64,000 nucleotides of DNA from assembly GCF_008033235.1 (NCBI RefSeq), contig NZ_CP042432.1, positions 2,728,001 through 2,792,000 of the forward strand. The letters are read 5' to 3'. Source of the stretch: Anseongella ginsenosidimutans. GTDB taxonomy: Bacteria > Bacteroidota > Bacteroidia > Sphingobacteriales > Sphingobacteriaceae. Below are positions 45,240-53,966 of this stretch, piece by piece (position 1 is the first letter of the stretch; the number at the start of each line of letters is the position of its first letter). Under the pieces are notes generated by a model. That model ran no database searches. It saw only the letters and a list, made by a program, of their open reading frames with translations, and had not been told where the DNA came from. The position numbers were made by a program, and so were the translations under genes.

Positions 45240-45670
45240 AATTTTCTTTTGTGGTCAGGCGGCTGGGCTTCCTCAAATCCATTCCTTTATTCGCCCATTA
45301 TTTTGACAGCCTGCTGAAACTTTCCACTTTTGTAGCAAAACCTCGCCTCCTGGACTGGCTGGATGAAATTGAAGCTGAGGTTTTAGCATGGGAAGGTATC
45401 AGCGCCAGCCTTCACAGGTACGGCGGGGTGCAGTTCAATTATCATGGCAGGGAAATCGGTCACCTGCACGGTAACGGCCTGCTCGACCTGCGATGCGGCA
45501 AGGAACTTAAAGCGCAGTTAATGAAGACTGGAAGAGTACAGCCTCATCATTTATTTAAAGATTCCGGCTGGCTCAGTTTTTACATTTGCACGGCGGATGA
45601 TAAAATATATGCTTCGCAACTGCTAAGGATTACCCGGGACAGGTTTGCCCGTGGGAACTGTTCCTGCTGA
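45236..45670 (+). CDS. DUF5519 (luciferase-domain) protein
   Basis: 144 residues from ATG 45236, overlapping the previous stop. MKFSFVVRRLGFLKSIPLFA, VLAWEGISASLHRYGGVQFN, GREIGHLHGNGLLDLRCGKE and HHLFKDSGWLSFYIC match the DUF5519 family (sometimes called luciferase-domain proteins, without evidence of light production). His residues in HLHGNG and HHLF are conserved-looking. A longer start at 45164 lies inside the previous gene and was rejected. It is probably co-translated with the SRPBCC membrane protein. Confidence 0.8.
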   Translation: MKFSFVVRRLGFLKSIPLFAHYFDSLLKLSTFVAKPRLLDWLDEIEAEVLAWEGISASLHRYGGVQFNYHGREIGHLHGNGLLDLRCGKELKAQLMKTGRVQPHHLFKDSGWLSFYICTADDKIYASQLLRITRDRFARGNCSC

Positions 45671-45781
45671 GATGGCGGCTGAGTTCGCGCCTGAGATCCC
45701 GCCGGAGAAGGAAACTATTTCTTTTGTCTTTTTGTTCATAAAAATACCGGCGCCGCGTTGGTTTCCGGGTAATAATGTTGC

Positions 45782-46393
45782 ATGAACATTTTTGATTTTG
45801 ATAAGGATCACCGGCTGGAGAACGATGTTGCGCTGCTCCGGCCGCTGGCTGCCTCAGATGATGCCCACCTGGTGAAGTTTGCGCTGGAAGAACCGGATTT
45901 ATGGAAATATTCCATGATCGCGGTGAAAGGCAAAGAAGGGCTGAAAAATTACATTCACAGGGCGCTGCAGGGCAGGAGGGCGCACCGGGATTATCCCTTT
46001 ATTGTTTTTGACAAGCGTTCGGACAGTTATGCCGGCTCCACCCGTTTTTATGATATACAGTTTATCAACAGCTCGCTGCAGGTGGGGTACACCTGGTATG
46101 GAAAGCAGTTCCAGGGTACGGGGCTGAACAAACATTGCAAGTTTTTACTGCTGGAATTTGCTTTTGAGACCATGAAGATAGAACGGGTTGAATTCAGGGC
46201 CGACAGCCTGAATGCGCGGAGCATAGCAGCGATGAAAAGCATTGGTTGCACCGTGGAAGGTATTCTGAGGAGCCACGGGCCACGGCAGGACGGAAGCAGG
46301 CGGGACAGTATTATATTAAGCATTCTTAAAAGCGAATGGGAAGCAGGTCTTAAACAGCGGCTTTCCCTTAAATTGCCTGCGGCGGCTTCGTAG
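45782..46393 (+). CDS. GNAT family N-acetyltransferase (RimJ/RimL type)
   Basis: A 203-residue acetyltransferase: VALLRPLAASDDAHLVKFAL at the start, YAGSTRFYDIQ and LQVGYTWYGKQFQGTGLNKH (acetyl-CoA-binding loop, Q/G-x-G-x-G/N pattern), and KIERVEFRADSLNARSIAAM followed by SIGCTVEGILRSHG. This is the RimJ/RimL branch, which acetylates protein N-termini or small amines. It stands alone between the DUF5519 gene and the Lhr helicase. The substrate is unknown. Confidence 0.92.
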   Translation: MNIFDFDKDHRLENDVALLRPLAASDDAHLVKFALEEPDLWKYSMIAVKGKEGLKNYIHRALQGRRAHRDYPFIVFDKRSDSYAGSTRFYDIQFINSSLQVGYTWYGKQFQGTGLNKHCKFLLLEFAFETMKIERVEFRADSLNARSIAAMKSIGCTVEGILRSHGPRQDGSRRDSIILSILKSEWEAGLKQRLSLKLPAAAS

Positions 46394-46484
46394 CGGCATA
46401 ACGTTGCGGTTGTTCAATTGCTCAGTTTGCAGCGAAAAGCCGTATTTTTACAAGGAATTTTAGCGAGGGAGATAAGAAAGGTAA

Positions 46485-49400
46485 ATGTCGCTTCAGTTGT
46501 TCCATAAAACAGTAGCTGCCTGGTTTGAAAAGGCTTTTCAAATCGCGACACCGGTGCAGCTTCAGGCCTGGCGGGCGATCGGGTCAGGGGAAAGTACGCT
46601 TATTGCGGCTCCCACCGGGTCCGGTAAAACATTGGCCGCTTTTCTTTCCGCAATTGACGACCTGGTTAGACAGGGGGCCGAGGGTAAACTGGAGCCCGGC
46701 ATCCAGGTAATATATGTTTCCCCGCTCAAAGCCCTGAGTAATGACATCGAGCGAAACCTGCAGGTCCCGCTGGCCGGGATCCGGATGGAGCTGGAAAAGG
46801 CGGGCCTTCCCGCCCCGCCCATAGAGGTGGCTGTCCGGACGGGCGATACCTCCGCTGCGGAGCGGGCAGCTATGCTGAAACGTCCCCCGCATATCCTGGT
46901 AACCACTCCTGAATCACTTTACCTGTTGCTTACCAGCGTGCGGGGAAGGGAAATGCTGGGCACCGCCCACACCCTTATTATTGATGAAATTCATGCGGTG
47001 GTCGGGGATAAAAGGGGGGCGCATCTGTCGCTGTCGGTAGAACGCCTGGAGGGGCTCCTGCAGCGAAAACTCCACCGGATAGGCCTTTCTGCCACGCAAA
47101 AGCCCATTGAGGAAGTAGCGCGCTTTCTCGTCGGAACTGGTGGTGGAAGCGGGCGGCAGGCCGCGGCCGAATGCCGGATCGTAGATGCAGGTCATTCGCG
47201 GAAGCTGGATCTTTCCATTGAAGTACCCGGGTCGCCGCTCACCGCGGTGATGGCCAATGAAGTCTGGTCTGAAATTTACGATAAGCTGATCGCGCTTATC
47301 AACACTCACCAAACCACGCTTATTTTTGTAAATACCCGGCGTTTGGCAGAACGCCTGTCGCATAACCTGAATGAACGCCTTGGTCCGGGTCACGTCCTTG
47401 CCCACCACGGCAGTATGTCTAAAGAGCAGCGTTTTGATGCGGAACAAAAACTAAAGTCCGGTTCGCTGAAGGCGCTGGTGGCTACGGCTTCCATGGAACT
47501 CGGAATAGACGTAGGTTCCATTGACCTGGTATGCCAGATAGGTTCGCCCCGCTCCATTTCGGCTTTCCTGCAAAGAGTAGGGCGGTCAGGGCACAGCGTC
47601 CATAAAACCCCGAAAGGTATTCTTTTCCCGCTCACCCTGGATGAACTGGCGGATGGCATCGCCATTCTGGATGCCGTCAGAAGGGGAGAGCTGGATAAGA
47701 TCATCATGCCGGAGAAACCCCTGGACGTGCTGGCTCAGCAAATTGTCGCGGAAGCAGCTTGCCGTGAATACGGGGAAGAAGAACTATTCGGCCTTTTCAA
47801 AAAGGCCTGGCCCTATCGTCATCTTTCCCGCCAGGAATTCGATGGTGTGCTGCAAATGCTCTCGGAGGGATTTTCGGGGAGAAGCGGCAGGCGCGGGGCA
47901 TACCTTTTTCACGACAGGATCAACGGGCGGCTCAGCGGCCGGAAAGGCGCGCGTTTAACCGCCATGATCTGCGGAGGCGCTATACCCGACAACTTCGAGT
48001 ACGATGTGGTCCTGGAGCCGGAAAATGTTTATTTAGGTACGCTGAATGAAGATTTTGCCATAGAAAGCATTCCGGGCGATATCTTTCAGCTGGGCAATAA
48101 TTCCTGGAAGATCCTCCGGATCGAAAACGGCCGCGTGCGGGTGGCGGATGCGGCAGGGCAGCCGCCCAATATTCCTTTCTGGCTGGGTGAAGCCCCTGGA
48201 AGGACCAATGAACTTTCCTCTGCGGTTTCCCGGCTGCGGGAAGAAGTAGCCGCGAGGCTGGAACGTGGGGACGCAGCAGACTGGCTGGTGAAGGAAAAGG
48301 GGATCGCGCCGGAGGCAGCGGAACAGTTTGCGGATTATCTGGCGCTCGCAAAAGCAGCACTGAATACCATGCCTTCGCAGGATACGATCGTAATGGAACG
48401 CTTTTTTGACGAGGCGGGCGATATGCACCTGGTCATTCATTCACCTTTCGGCAGCCGGATGAATAAAGCCTGGGGGCTCGCCCTCAGAAAGCGGTTTTGC
48501 CGAAAGTTCAATTTCGAACTGCAGGCTGCGGCCAATGATAACGCCATTATCTTGTCACTGGGGCCTACCCACAGTTTTCCATTAGAAGAAGTATTCTCGT
48601 ACCTGCATCCGGAAACCGTCAGGGAAGTACTTATTCAGGCTTTCCTTGATGCACCTCTCTTTGGAGTGCGCTGGCGTTGGAACGCATCCAGGGCGCTTGC
48701 AGTGATCCGGAGGAGGGGCAGTAAAAAAGTTCCGGCACAGCTGCAGCGTATGCAGTCGGAAGACCTCATTGCCCAGGTCTTTCCCGATCAGCTGGCCTGT
48801 CTTGAAAATATTGCCGGCGACCGGGAAGTGCCTGATCATCCGTTGGTAAAACAGACCATTCATGATTGCCTGTATGAAGCAATGGATATTGAAGGACTGG
48901 AAAGCCTGCTCCGGAAAATACAGCAAAAGGAAGTGCAGATGGTTGCAAAAGACCTGAAGGAACCGTCGGTACTGGCCCATGAAATACTGAATGCCCGGGT
49001 TTATGCGTTCCTGGATGACGCCCCCCTGGAAGAACGCCGCACCCTTGCCGTGAAAAACCGGCGCTGGCTGTCCGTTCCCGAAGCGGCTGAAACCGGTAAG
49101 CTTGATCCTGCGGCCATTGAAGCGGTACGAAAAGAAGCGTGGCCGGAGGTGATGAATGCTGATGAATTGCACGACGCCTTATTGCTTTCGGGCTTTATCA
49201 CTTCCGCCGAAGGAAAGGAAAATGACTGGGAATCCTATTTCCGGGAACTTGCCGGGGCCGGGCGCGTTGCCATGCTGCCGCTGGACGAAGATTACCGCCT
49301 CTGGCTGGCGGCTGAACGCCTGCCGCAGCTGCGGAAATTATATCCGGGGAAAAGGTTCGAAGAGGAACCGGACTTGCCGGAAAAACTAAGGGAAGGAATT

Positions 49401-50822
49401 TCACCCGGAAAGGACCCGCTCACAGAACTTATACGGGGAAGGCTGGAGATCATGGGGCCTGTAAGTTCAGTGTGTCTCGCCGGCCTGCTCAGACTGCCTG
49501 AAAATAACATTAACCAGGCGCTGTATGCACTTGAGAACGAAGGATTTGTTTTCAGGGGCAATTTTACCGGCGGCGCCGAACAGGAATGGTGTGAACGGCG
49601 ATTGCTGTCGCGGATACACCGGTATACGATCAAACGGCTGCGCAGCGAGATCCAGCCGGTTTCGGCTGCCTGCTATATGCGCTTCCTGCTTGACTGGCAC
49701 CAGGTAGTGGCGGGAAGCCAGCCGGAAGGGCCCGTTTCGCTCGAACATGCTTTTCAAAAGCTGGAGGGATTTGAAGCGCCTGCTATTGCTTGGGAAAGCG
49801 ATATTTTGCCTGCCCGGCTGCCTTCATACGATCATCAGTGGCTGGATATGCTTTGTATGGCAGGGAAGATTACCTGGGGCCGATTTCGTTATTCGCCGCC
49901 TGCTGTTGACAAGAAAACCAGCAGTCCGGTCAGGAACACGCCCATTGCTTTTGCCGAACGGGGTAACCTGAATGCATGGCGGCAGGCAACGGCTGCAGGA
50001 GGCGGAACCGGCGCCGTTTTAACAGCGGGGGAACGGCTTTCGGCCAAAGGAATCCAGGTACTGGAAATCCTGCAAAAGCGCGGGGCTTCCTTTTTTGAAG
50101 ATATTATCAGCCAGGCTGGCCTTTTTCCTTCCCAGGGTGAAGAAGCCCTTGGCGAATTGATCTCGGCGGGCCTGGTTAGTTCCGACTCATTTACCGGGTT
50201 AAGGGCCTTGCTTGTGCCGGATAAATATAAAACGGAAAGCGGCCGGAGGCGCAAAACGGAAGTCTTTTCAATGAGTTATGCCGGCCGCTGGTCCCTGCTG
50301 CGGGATCCGGCGGCAGCGGCCGGCGACAGTAAAACGCGGGCGGAAACGATTGCCTGGGCCTTGCTCCGGCGGTACGGCGTGATCTTCCGGAAACTGGTGG
50401 AGCGGGAAAACCTTGCCCTTCCCTGGAGGGAGCTGGTGCGCGTGTTCCGCACCCTGGAAGCACGCGGCCAGATCAGGGGAGGCCGTTTCGTAGAAGGATT
50501 CTGGGGCGAGCAGTTCGCCCTCCCGGAAGCCATTGTGCTGCTCCGGAAAAGCAAAAAAACGCCTTTGAGCAATACGCTGGTGGCCGTTAGCGCAGCGGAT
50601 CCCCTTAACCTGACCGGTATCCTGTTTTCGGGAAGGAGAATACCAGGCCATGCCGGCAACCGTATTCTTTATGCGGACGGCGTTCCGGTAGCTTTTAAAG
50701 AGGCGAAAGAGCTTCACTTCTTAACCGTTGCGGAAGGAGCGGGTAAATGGGAGTGGCGCGAAGCGCTTATTCGCCGGCAGGTCCCACCCATCCTGAGAAA
50801 ATACCTGGCTGCCCCGCATTAG
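46485..50822 (+). CDS. lhr: Large Lhr-type DEAD/DEAH helicase
   Basis: A 1445-residue 3'-5' helicase. N-terminal core: [20 protein letters not shown] (P-loop), [47 protein letters not shown] (motif II), GLSATQKP (motif III), [32 protein letters not shown], and [18 protein letters not shown] (motif VI). A winged-helix and Lhr domain follow, then a long C-terminal region as in E. coli Lhr (similar total length). Lhr works in DNA repair under stress. No nuclease or phosphoesterase partner adjoins it. It stands alone, with the EntS-like transporter after it. Confidence 0.94.
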   Translation: MSLQLFHKTVAAWFEKAFQIATPVQLQAWRAIGSGESTLIAAPTGSGKTLAAFLSAIDDLVRQGAEGKLEPGIQVIYVSPLKALSNDIERNLQVPLAGIRMELEKAGLPAPPIEVAVRTGDTSAAERAAMLKRPPHILVTTPESLYLLLTSVRGREMLGTAHTLIIDEIHAVVGDKRGAHLSLSVERLEGLLQRKLHRIGLSATQKPIEEVARFLVGTGGGSGRQAAAECRIVDAGHSRKLDLSIEVPGSPLTAVMANEVWSEIYDKLIALINTHQTTLIFVNTRRLAERLSHNLNERLGPGHVLAHHGSMSKEQRFDAEQKLKSGSLKALVATASMELGIDVGSIDLVCQIGSPRSISAFLQRVGRSGHSVHKTPKGILFPLTLDELADGIAILDAVRRGELDKIIMPEKPLDVLAQQIVAEAACREYGEEELFGLFKKAWPYRHLSRQEFDGVLQMLSEGFSGRSGRRGAYLFHDRINGRLSGRKGARLTAMICGGAIPDNFEYDVVLEPENVYLGTLNEDFAIESIPGDIFQLGNNSWKILRIENGRVRVADAAGQPPNIPFWLGEAPGRTNELSSAVSRLREEVAARLERGDAADWLVKEKGIAPEAAEQFADYLALAKAALNTMPSQDTIVMERFFDEAGDMHLVIHSPFGSRMNKAWGLALRKRFCRKFNFELQAAANDNAIILSLGPTHSFPLEEVFSYLHPETVREVLIQAFLDAPLFGVRWRWNASRALAVIRRRGSKKVPAQLQRMQSEDLIAQVFPDQLACLENIAGDREVPDHPLVKQTIHDCLYEAMDIEGLESLLRKIQQKEVQMVAKDLKEPSVLAHEILNARVYAFLDDAPLEERRTLAVKNRRWLSVPEAAETGKLDPAAIEAVRKEAWPEVMNADELHDALLLSGFITSAEGKENDWESYFRELAGAGRVAMLPLDEDYRLWLAAERLPQLRKLYPGKRFEEEPDLPEKLREGISPGKDPLTELIRGRLEIMGPVSSVCLAGLLRLPENNINQALYALENEGFVFRGNFTGGAEQEWCERRLLSRIHRYTIKRLRSEIQPVSAACYMRFLLDWHQVVAGSQPEGPVSLEHAFQKLEGFEAPAIAWESDILPARLPSYDHQWLDMLCMAGKITWGRFRYSPPAVDKKTSSPVRNTPIAFAERGNLNAWRQATAAGGGTGAVLTAGERLSAKGIQVLEILQKRGASFFEDIISQAGLFPSQGEEALGELISAGLVSSDSFTGLRALLVPDKYKTESGRRRKTEVFSMSYAGRWSLLRDPAAAAGDSKTRAETIAWALLRRYGVIFRKLVERENLALPWRELVRVFRTLEARGQIRGGRFVEGFWGEQFALPEAIVLLRKSKKTPLSNTLVAVSAADPLNLTGILFSGRRIPGHAGNRILYADGVPVAFKEAKELHFLTVAEGAGKWEWREALIRRQVPPILRKYLAAPH

Positions 50823-50917
50823 AAGGCTCGCGTCAGGGAGGGTGCCCGGGCCTGCCGGGCGGCTAAAACTTCTGCGGGACGCTAATGTTATAAATCCAGG
50901 CACAAGGCCATCCCCGC

Positions 50918-52180
50918 ATGACGGCAAGAAAGATCACTCGTAATTTCCGGCTTTATTTTTACAGGCAAAAGGCTCTATTCCACCGGAATTACCGTCTTTT
51001 TATGGCCGGGCAGGTATTGTCGCTCACCGGAACCTGGATACAGCGACTGGCCATGATGTGGCTGGCCTACCAGCTTACTGGTTCGGAATTCCTGCTGGGC
51101 ATGGTGGCATTCTGCGAACAGATCCCCATCCTGCTGCTTGCGCCCCTGGCGGGCGTGTATGCAGATCGCTGGAACAAACACAAGGCCTTGATCTATATCG
51201 AAGGCTTTGGGATGCTGCAGGCGATCTTGTTGGGCATACTTACACTTGCCGGAATGGTGAACATCTGGCATATCATGGTCCTGAGCCTCTGTCTTGGAGT
51301 GATCAATGCCTTTGAGATCCCTATCCGGCAGGCATTCGTGGTGGAAATGGTTGACCGGAACAAGAAGGCGCTGGCCAGCGCCATTGCGCTCAATTCCACT
51401 ACCTTTAATCTTTCGCGCCTGGTGGGCCCTTCCGTGGCCGGTATGCTTATCAGCGCAGCCGGGGAAGGCTGGTGCTTCCTGATCAACGGCATTAGTTATG
51501 GTGCGGTAATGATATCCCTGCTGCTGATGCGCGTTTCTACCAGCGTTTACTATTCGGTTTCGAAAGAAGATGTGTTCAGCCGCTTGCGGGAAGGGGTCCG
51601 CTATATTGCTTCCCGGCAGGGCATGCGCAATTTGTTATTACTGCTGGCGGTTATCAGCTTCGCCAACGCGTCCCTGCGTACCCTGGCGCCGGTTTTTGCA
51701 CAGGATATTCTGCACGGGGATGCCCAAACCCTGGGTTACCTGATGAGCGCCGCGGGAGTGGGCGCTATTACAGGCGCTCTTTACCTGACCAACAGCAGAA
51801 GCGCAGGTACGATGATCCGCATAATATCGAGTACCGGTATCCTGCTGGGGATTAGCATCGTTTGTTTTGCCTTCTCAGGAATGCTCGTGTTTTCCCTGTT
51901 GTTCATCGCCATTGCCGGCTTATCGCAGATGCTGCATACCGCGTCTACCAATACGCTTCTTCAACTTTATACAGACGACGATAAGCGCGGAAGGGTCATG
52001 AGTTTTTATACCGTCTGCCTTCAGGGTACCATGCCTCTCGGAAGCCTGCTGGCAGGGTCTCTGGCGGGGATCATTGGTGGCCCCTGGGCTATGGCGCTGA
52101 TGGGGAGCATTTGCCTGGGAGCCACTTTCTTCTACCGGAAAACGCGGCGCGCACAAACGTCTCCGCAGAACCGGCATTAA
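50918..52180 (+). CDS. MFS transporter of the EntS/permease type
   Basis: 420 residues with about 12 helices. RNYRLFMAGQVLSLTGTWIQ and LPILLLAPLAGVYADRW-type motifs (seen as ILLLAPLAGVYADRWNKHKA) belong to the enterobactin-exporter-like MFS_3 branch. FNLSRLVGPSVAGMLISAAG and LQLYTDDDKRGRVMSFYTVC are also typical. The start has basic residues before helix 1. The substrate is unknown; siderophore or drug efflux are the family's known uses. A 9-bp inverted repeat begins at its stop codon. Confidence 0.92.
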   Translation: MTARKITRNFRLYFYRQKALFHRNYRLFMAGQVLSLTGTWIQRLAMMWLAYQLTGSEFLLGMVAFCEQIPILLLAPLAGVYADRWNKHKALIYIEGFGMLQAILLGILTLAGMVNIWHIMVLSLCLGVINAFEIPIRQAFVVEMVDRNKKALASAIALNSTTFNLSRLVGPSVAGMLISAAGEGWCFLINGISYGAVMISLLLMRVSTSVYYSVSKEDVFSRLREGVRYIASRQGMRNLLLLLAVISFANASLRTLAPVFAQDILHGDAQTLGYLMSAAGVGAITGALYLTNSRSAGTMIRIISSTGILLGISIVCFAFSGMLVFSLLFIAIAGLSQMLHTASTNTLLQLYTDDDKRGRVMSFYTVCLQGTMPLGSLLAGSLAGIIGGPWAMALMGSICLGATFFYRKTRRAQTSPQNRH

Positions 52181-52215
52181 TTTGGTTTCACCTAAGCAAT
52201 TATTGTAACCAAATT
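52179..52215. promoter_or_regulatory. Inverted repeat between the MFS and DUF4142 genes
   Basis: Perfect 9-base arms AATTTGGTT (52179-52187) and AACCAAATT (52207-52215) with a 19-base loop. It begins at the MFS stop and ends 9 bases before the DUF4142 ATG. No T-run follows, so it may be a leader structure or operator rather than a terminator. Confidence 0.4.
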
Positions 52216-52224
52216 CTAAAAGTC

Positions 52225-52755
52225 ATGAAAACGTACAAGAAAACCTGGATGCTTCCTATCCTGTCGCTGCTGCTATGCGGTAGCGCCTATGCTTTTACTG
52301 CGCCCGCAGCTGATACCTCCGGTAAAAAAGACGCCGGTTTCGCCAAAAAGGCTGCTGCGGGAGGAATGTTCGAAGTGGAGGCTGCTGAACTCGCAAAGGA
52401 GAACGGGGAAAGCCAGGCCGTGAAAGATTTTGCGGAGATGATGATAAAAGACCACACTTCGGTAAATGAAAAACTAAAGGGCATAGCTGCCGACAAGAAT
52501 ATCGAATTGCCTGCATCGCTGCCGGAAGACAAAGCAAGCAAGCTGGAAACATTATCCACTCTTAGCGGGGCTGCCTTTGACAAAGCTTATGCGGAAGAAA
52601 TGGTGAGCAGTCACGAGAAAACCATTGCATTGTTTGAGGAAGAGGCGGAATCAGGTGAAGACCCCGACCTCAGCGGCCTGGCAGAAGAAAGCCTGCCGAC
52701 CCTCAGGCATCACCTGGCCGAAGCCGAAGCGCTAAAGGGTGAAGCAGGAGAATAA
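52225..52755 (+). CDS. DUF4142 secreted protein
   Basis: 176 residues from ATG 52225. A signal peptide KTYKKTWMLPILSLLLCGSA ends near YAFTAPA. The DUF4142 ferritin-like helical bundle runs from about 45 to 170: GGMFEVEAAELAKENGESQA, FAEMMIKDHTSVNEKLKGIA, YAEEMVSSHEKTIALFEEEA and LPTLRHHLAEAEALKG, with conserved His residues. A longer reading from 52111 lies inside the MFS gene and would lose the signal peptide position. The family is common and exported; its function is unknown, often linked to stress. Confidence 0.88.
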   Translation: MKTYKKTWMLPILSLLLCGSAYAFTAPAADTSGKKDAGFAKKAAAGGMFEVEAAELAKENGESQAVKDFAEMMIKDHTSVNEKLKGIAADKNIELPASLPEDKASKLETLSTLSGAAFDKAYAEEMVSSHEKTIALFEEEAESGEDPDLSGLAEESLPTLRHHLAEAEALKGEAGE

Positions 52756-52869
52756 GTTACCCGCTAAAGAAAGGATCAGCGATACCTACCCGTTCGGGGT
52801 TTAACTTTTTCCGCCAGGCCCCTGGTATCCGGTCAAGGATATTCTTGAGGGTTTCTTATGTTTGTCCTG

Positions 52870-53931
52870 ATGAAGGGATACCTAATACTGCGCATCAGGC
52901 AAATCATCCGGGAAACTCCGGACGCAGCTACATTCGTTCTTGAACAGGAGGATGGCTCTCCGGTTCGTTATAGGGCCGGCCAGTTTTTAACCCTTATTTT
53001 TGAGCGGCACGGAAAGGAAGTCAGGAGATCCTACTCGTTAAGTTCCTCGCCCGGCATTGACGCCGGTTTGCGCATTACGGTGAAACAAATGGAGAACGGG
53101 GAATTTTCCCGTTACCTGCTTAGCCGGCTGAAACCAGGAGACTGCCTGAAAGCGCTTTCACCTGCAGGGCGTTTTACATTTCCGGACTCGTTCAGCGGCC
53201 CGGCGGATGTATTCCTGCTCGCTGCGGGCAGCGGCATCGTTCCCGTTTTCTCCATCCTGAAAATGCTGCTCACAAGCCGCCCTGACCTTAAAATAACCCT
53301 TGTCTACAGCAATTATAATGAAGAAAGCACCATTTTCCGAAAGGAAATTGACGCGCTTTCCCGGGACTATTCTCAGCAGTTTCATTACATTCATATCCTG
53401 AGCCAGCCGCATCGTGTGGCTGTTAACGTGATCCACGGCCATCTGAATAACCTGCTTCTTGAACGGCTGGTGGAAAAGCATCTTCATTTCGAAAGAAGCG
53501 AGGCGCTTTTTTTTATCTGCGGCCCTTTTACTTATATGCGCATGGTGCAGATCACACTGCGGGTAGCCGGCTTCCGGGATGAGCAGCTGCGCAAGGAGAA
53601 TTTCGTCGTGAACGAGCCGGTGCCACCCCGCTTCACGTTCCCGGAGGGGCCCTACCCTAAAGAGGTGTTCCTGGATGTTTCCGGTGAAGCACACCGGCTG
53701 CAGCTAAGCAGGGGGCAGACAGTGCTGGAGGCCGCACTGCAGGCGGGGCTGAACCTGCCCTATAGCTGCAAAGCTGGTGTTTGTGCAACCTGCACCGCCC
53801 GATGTAGTCAGGGAGAAGTGAAAATGGCGGTGAATGAAGTTCTCACCAGCGCCGATCTGGAGCGGGGCCTTGTACTTACCTGCGTGGCCTTCCCGGTTAC
53901 GCAAAAAGTGCATATTGAGATTGAGATATAA
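52870..53931 (+). CDS. Ferredoxin-NADP reductase-like flavoprotein with C-terminal 2Fe-2S domain (PaaE/HmpX type)
   Basis: 353 residues from ATG 52870 (an ATG at 52858 would add four). FAD-binding domain: FLTLIFERHGKEVRRSYSLS then SSPG. NAD-binding domain: LLAAGSGIVPVFSILKMLLT and FFICGPFTYMRMVQITLRVA. The C-terminal plant-type ferredoxin has YSCKAGVCATCTARCSQGEV plus a fourth Cys in LVLTCVAFP, so the 2Fe-2S site is complete. Such reductases feed oxygenases (phenylacetyl-CoA or others) or stand alone. No oxygenase subunits are near, so its partner is unknown. Confidence 0.92.
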   Translation: MKGYLILRIRQIIRETPDAATFVLEQEDGSPVRYRAGQFLTLIFERHGKEVRRSYSLSSSPGIDAGLRITVKQMENGEFSRYLLSRLKPGDCLKALSPAGRFTFPDSFSGPADVFLLAAGSGIVPVFSILKMLLTSRPDLKITLVYSNYNEESTIFRKEIDALSRDYSQQFHYIHILSQPHRVAVNVIHGHLNNLLLERLVEKHLHFERSEALFFICGPFTYMRMVQITLRVAGFRDEQLRKENFVVNEPVPPRFTFPEGPYPKEVFLDVSGEAHRLQLSRGQTVLEAALQAGLNLPYSCKAGVCATCTARCSQGEVKMAVNEVLTSADLERGLVLTCVAFPVTQKVHIEIEI

Positions 53932-53966
53932 TTCCTAAATTGCCTTTTCGTAACCTTATTTCCCAT

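Noticed and set aside
50823-50917. GC-rich inverted repeats after lhr (GCCCGG/CCGGGC)
   Set aside because: Stem of only six pairs and no T-run. Too weak to call a terminator.
46562-50927. Long antisense reading frames across lhr
   Set aside because: They mirror the GC-biased codon use of a real 1445-residue helicase gene and show no motifs of their own.
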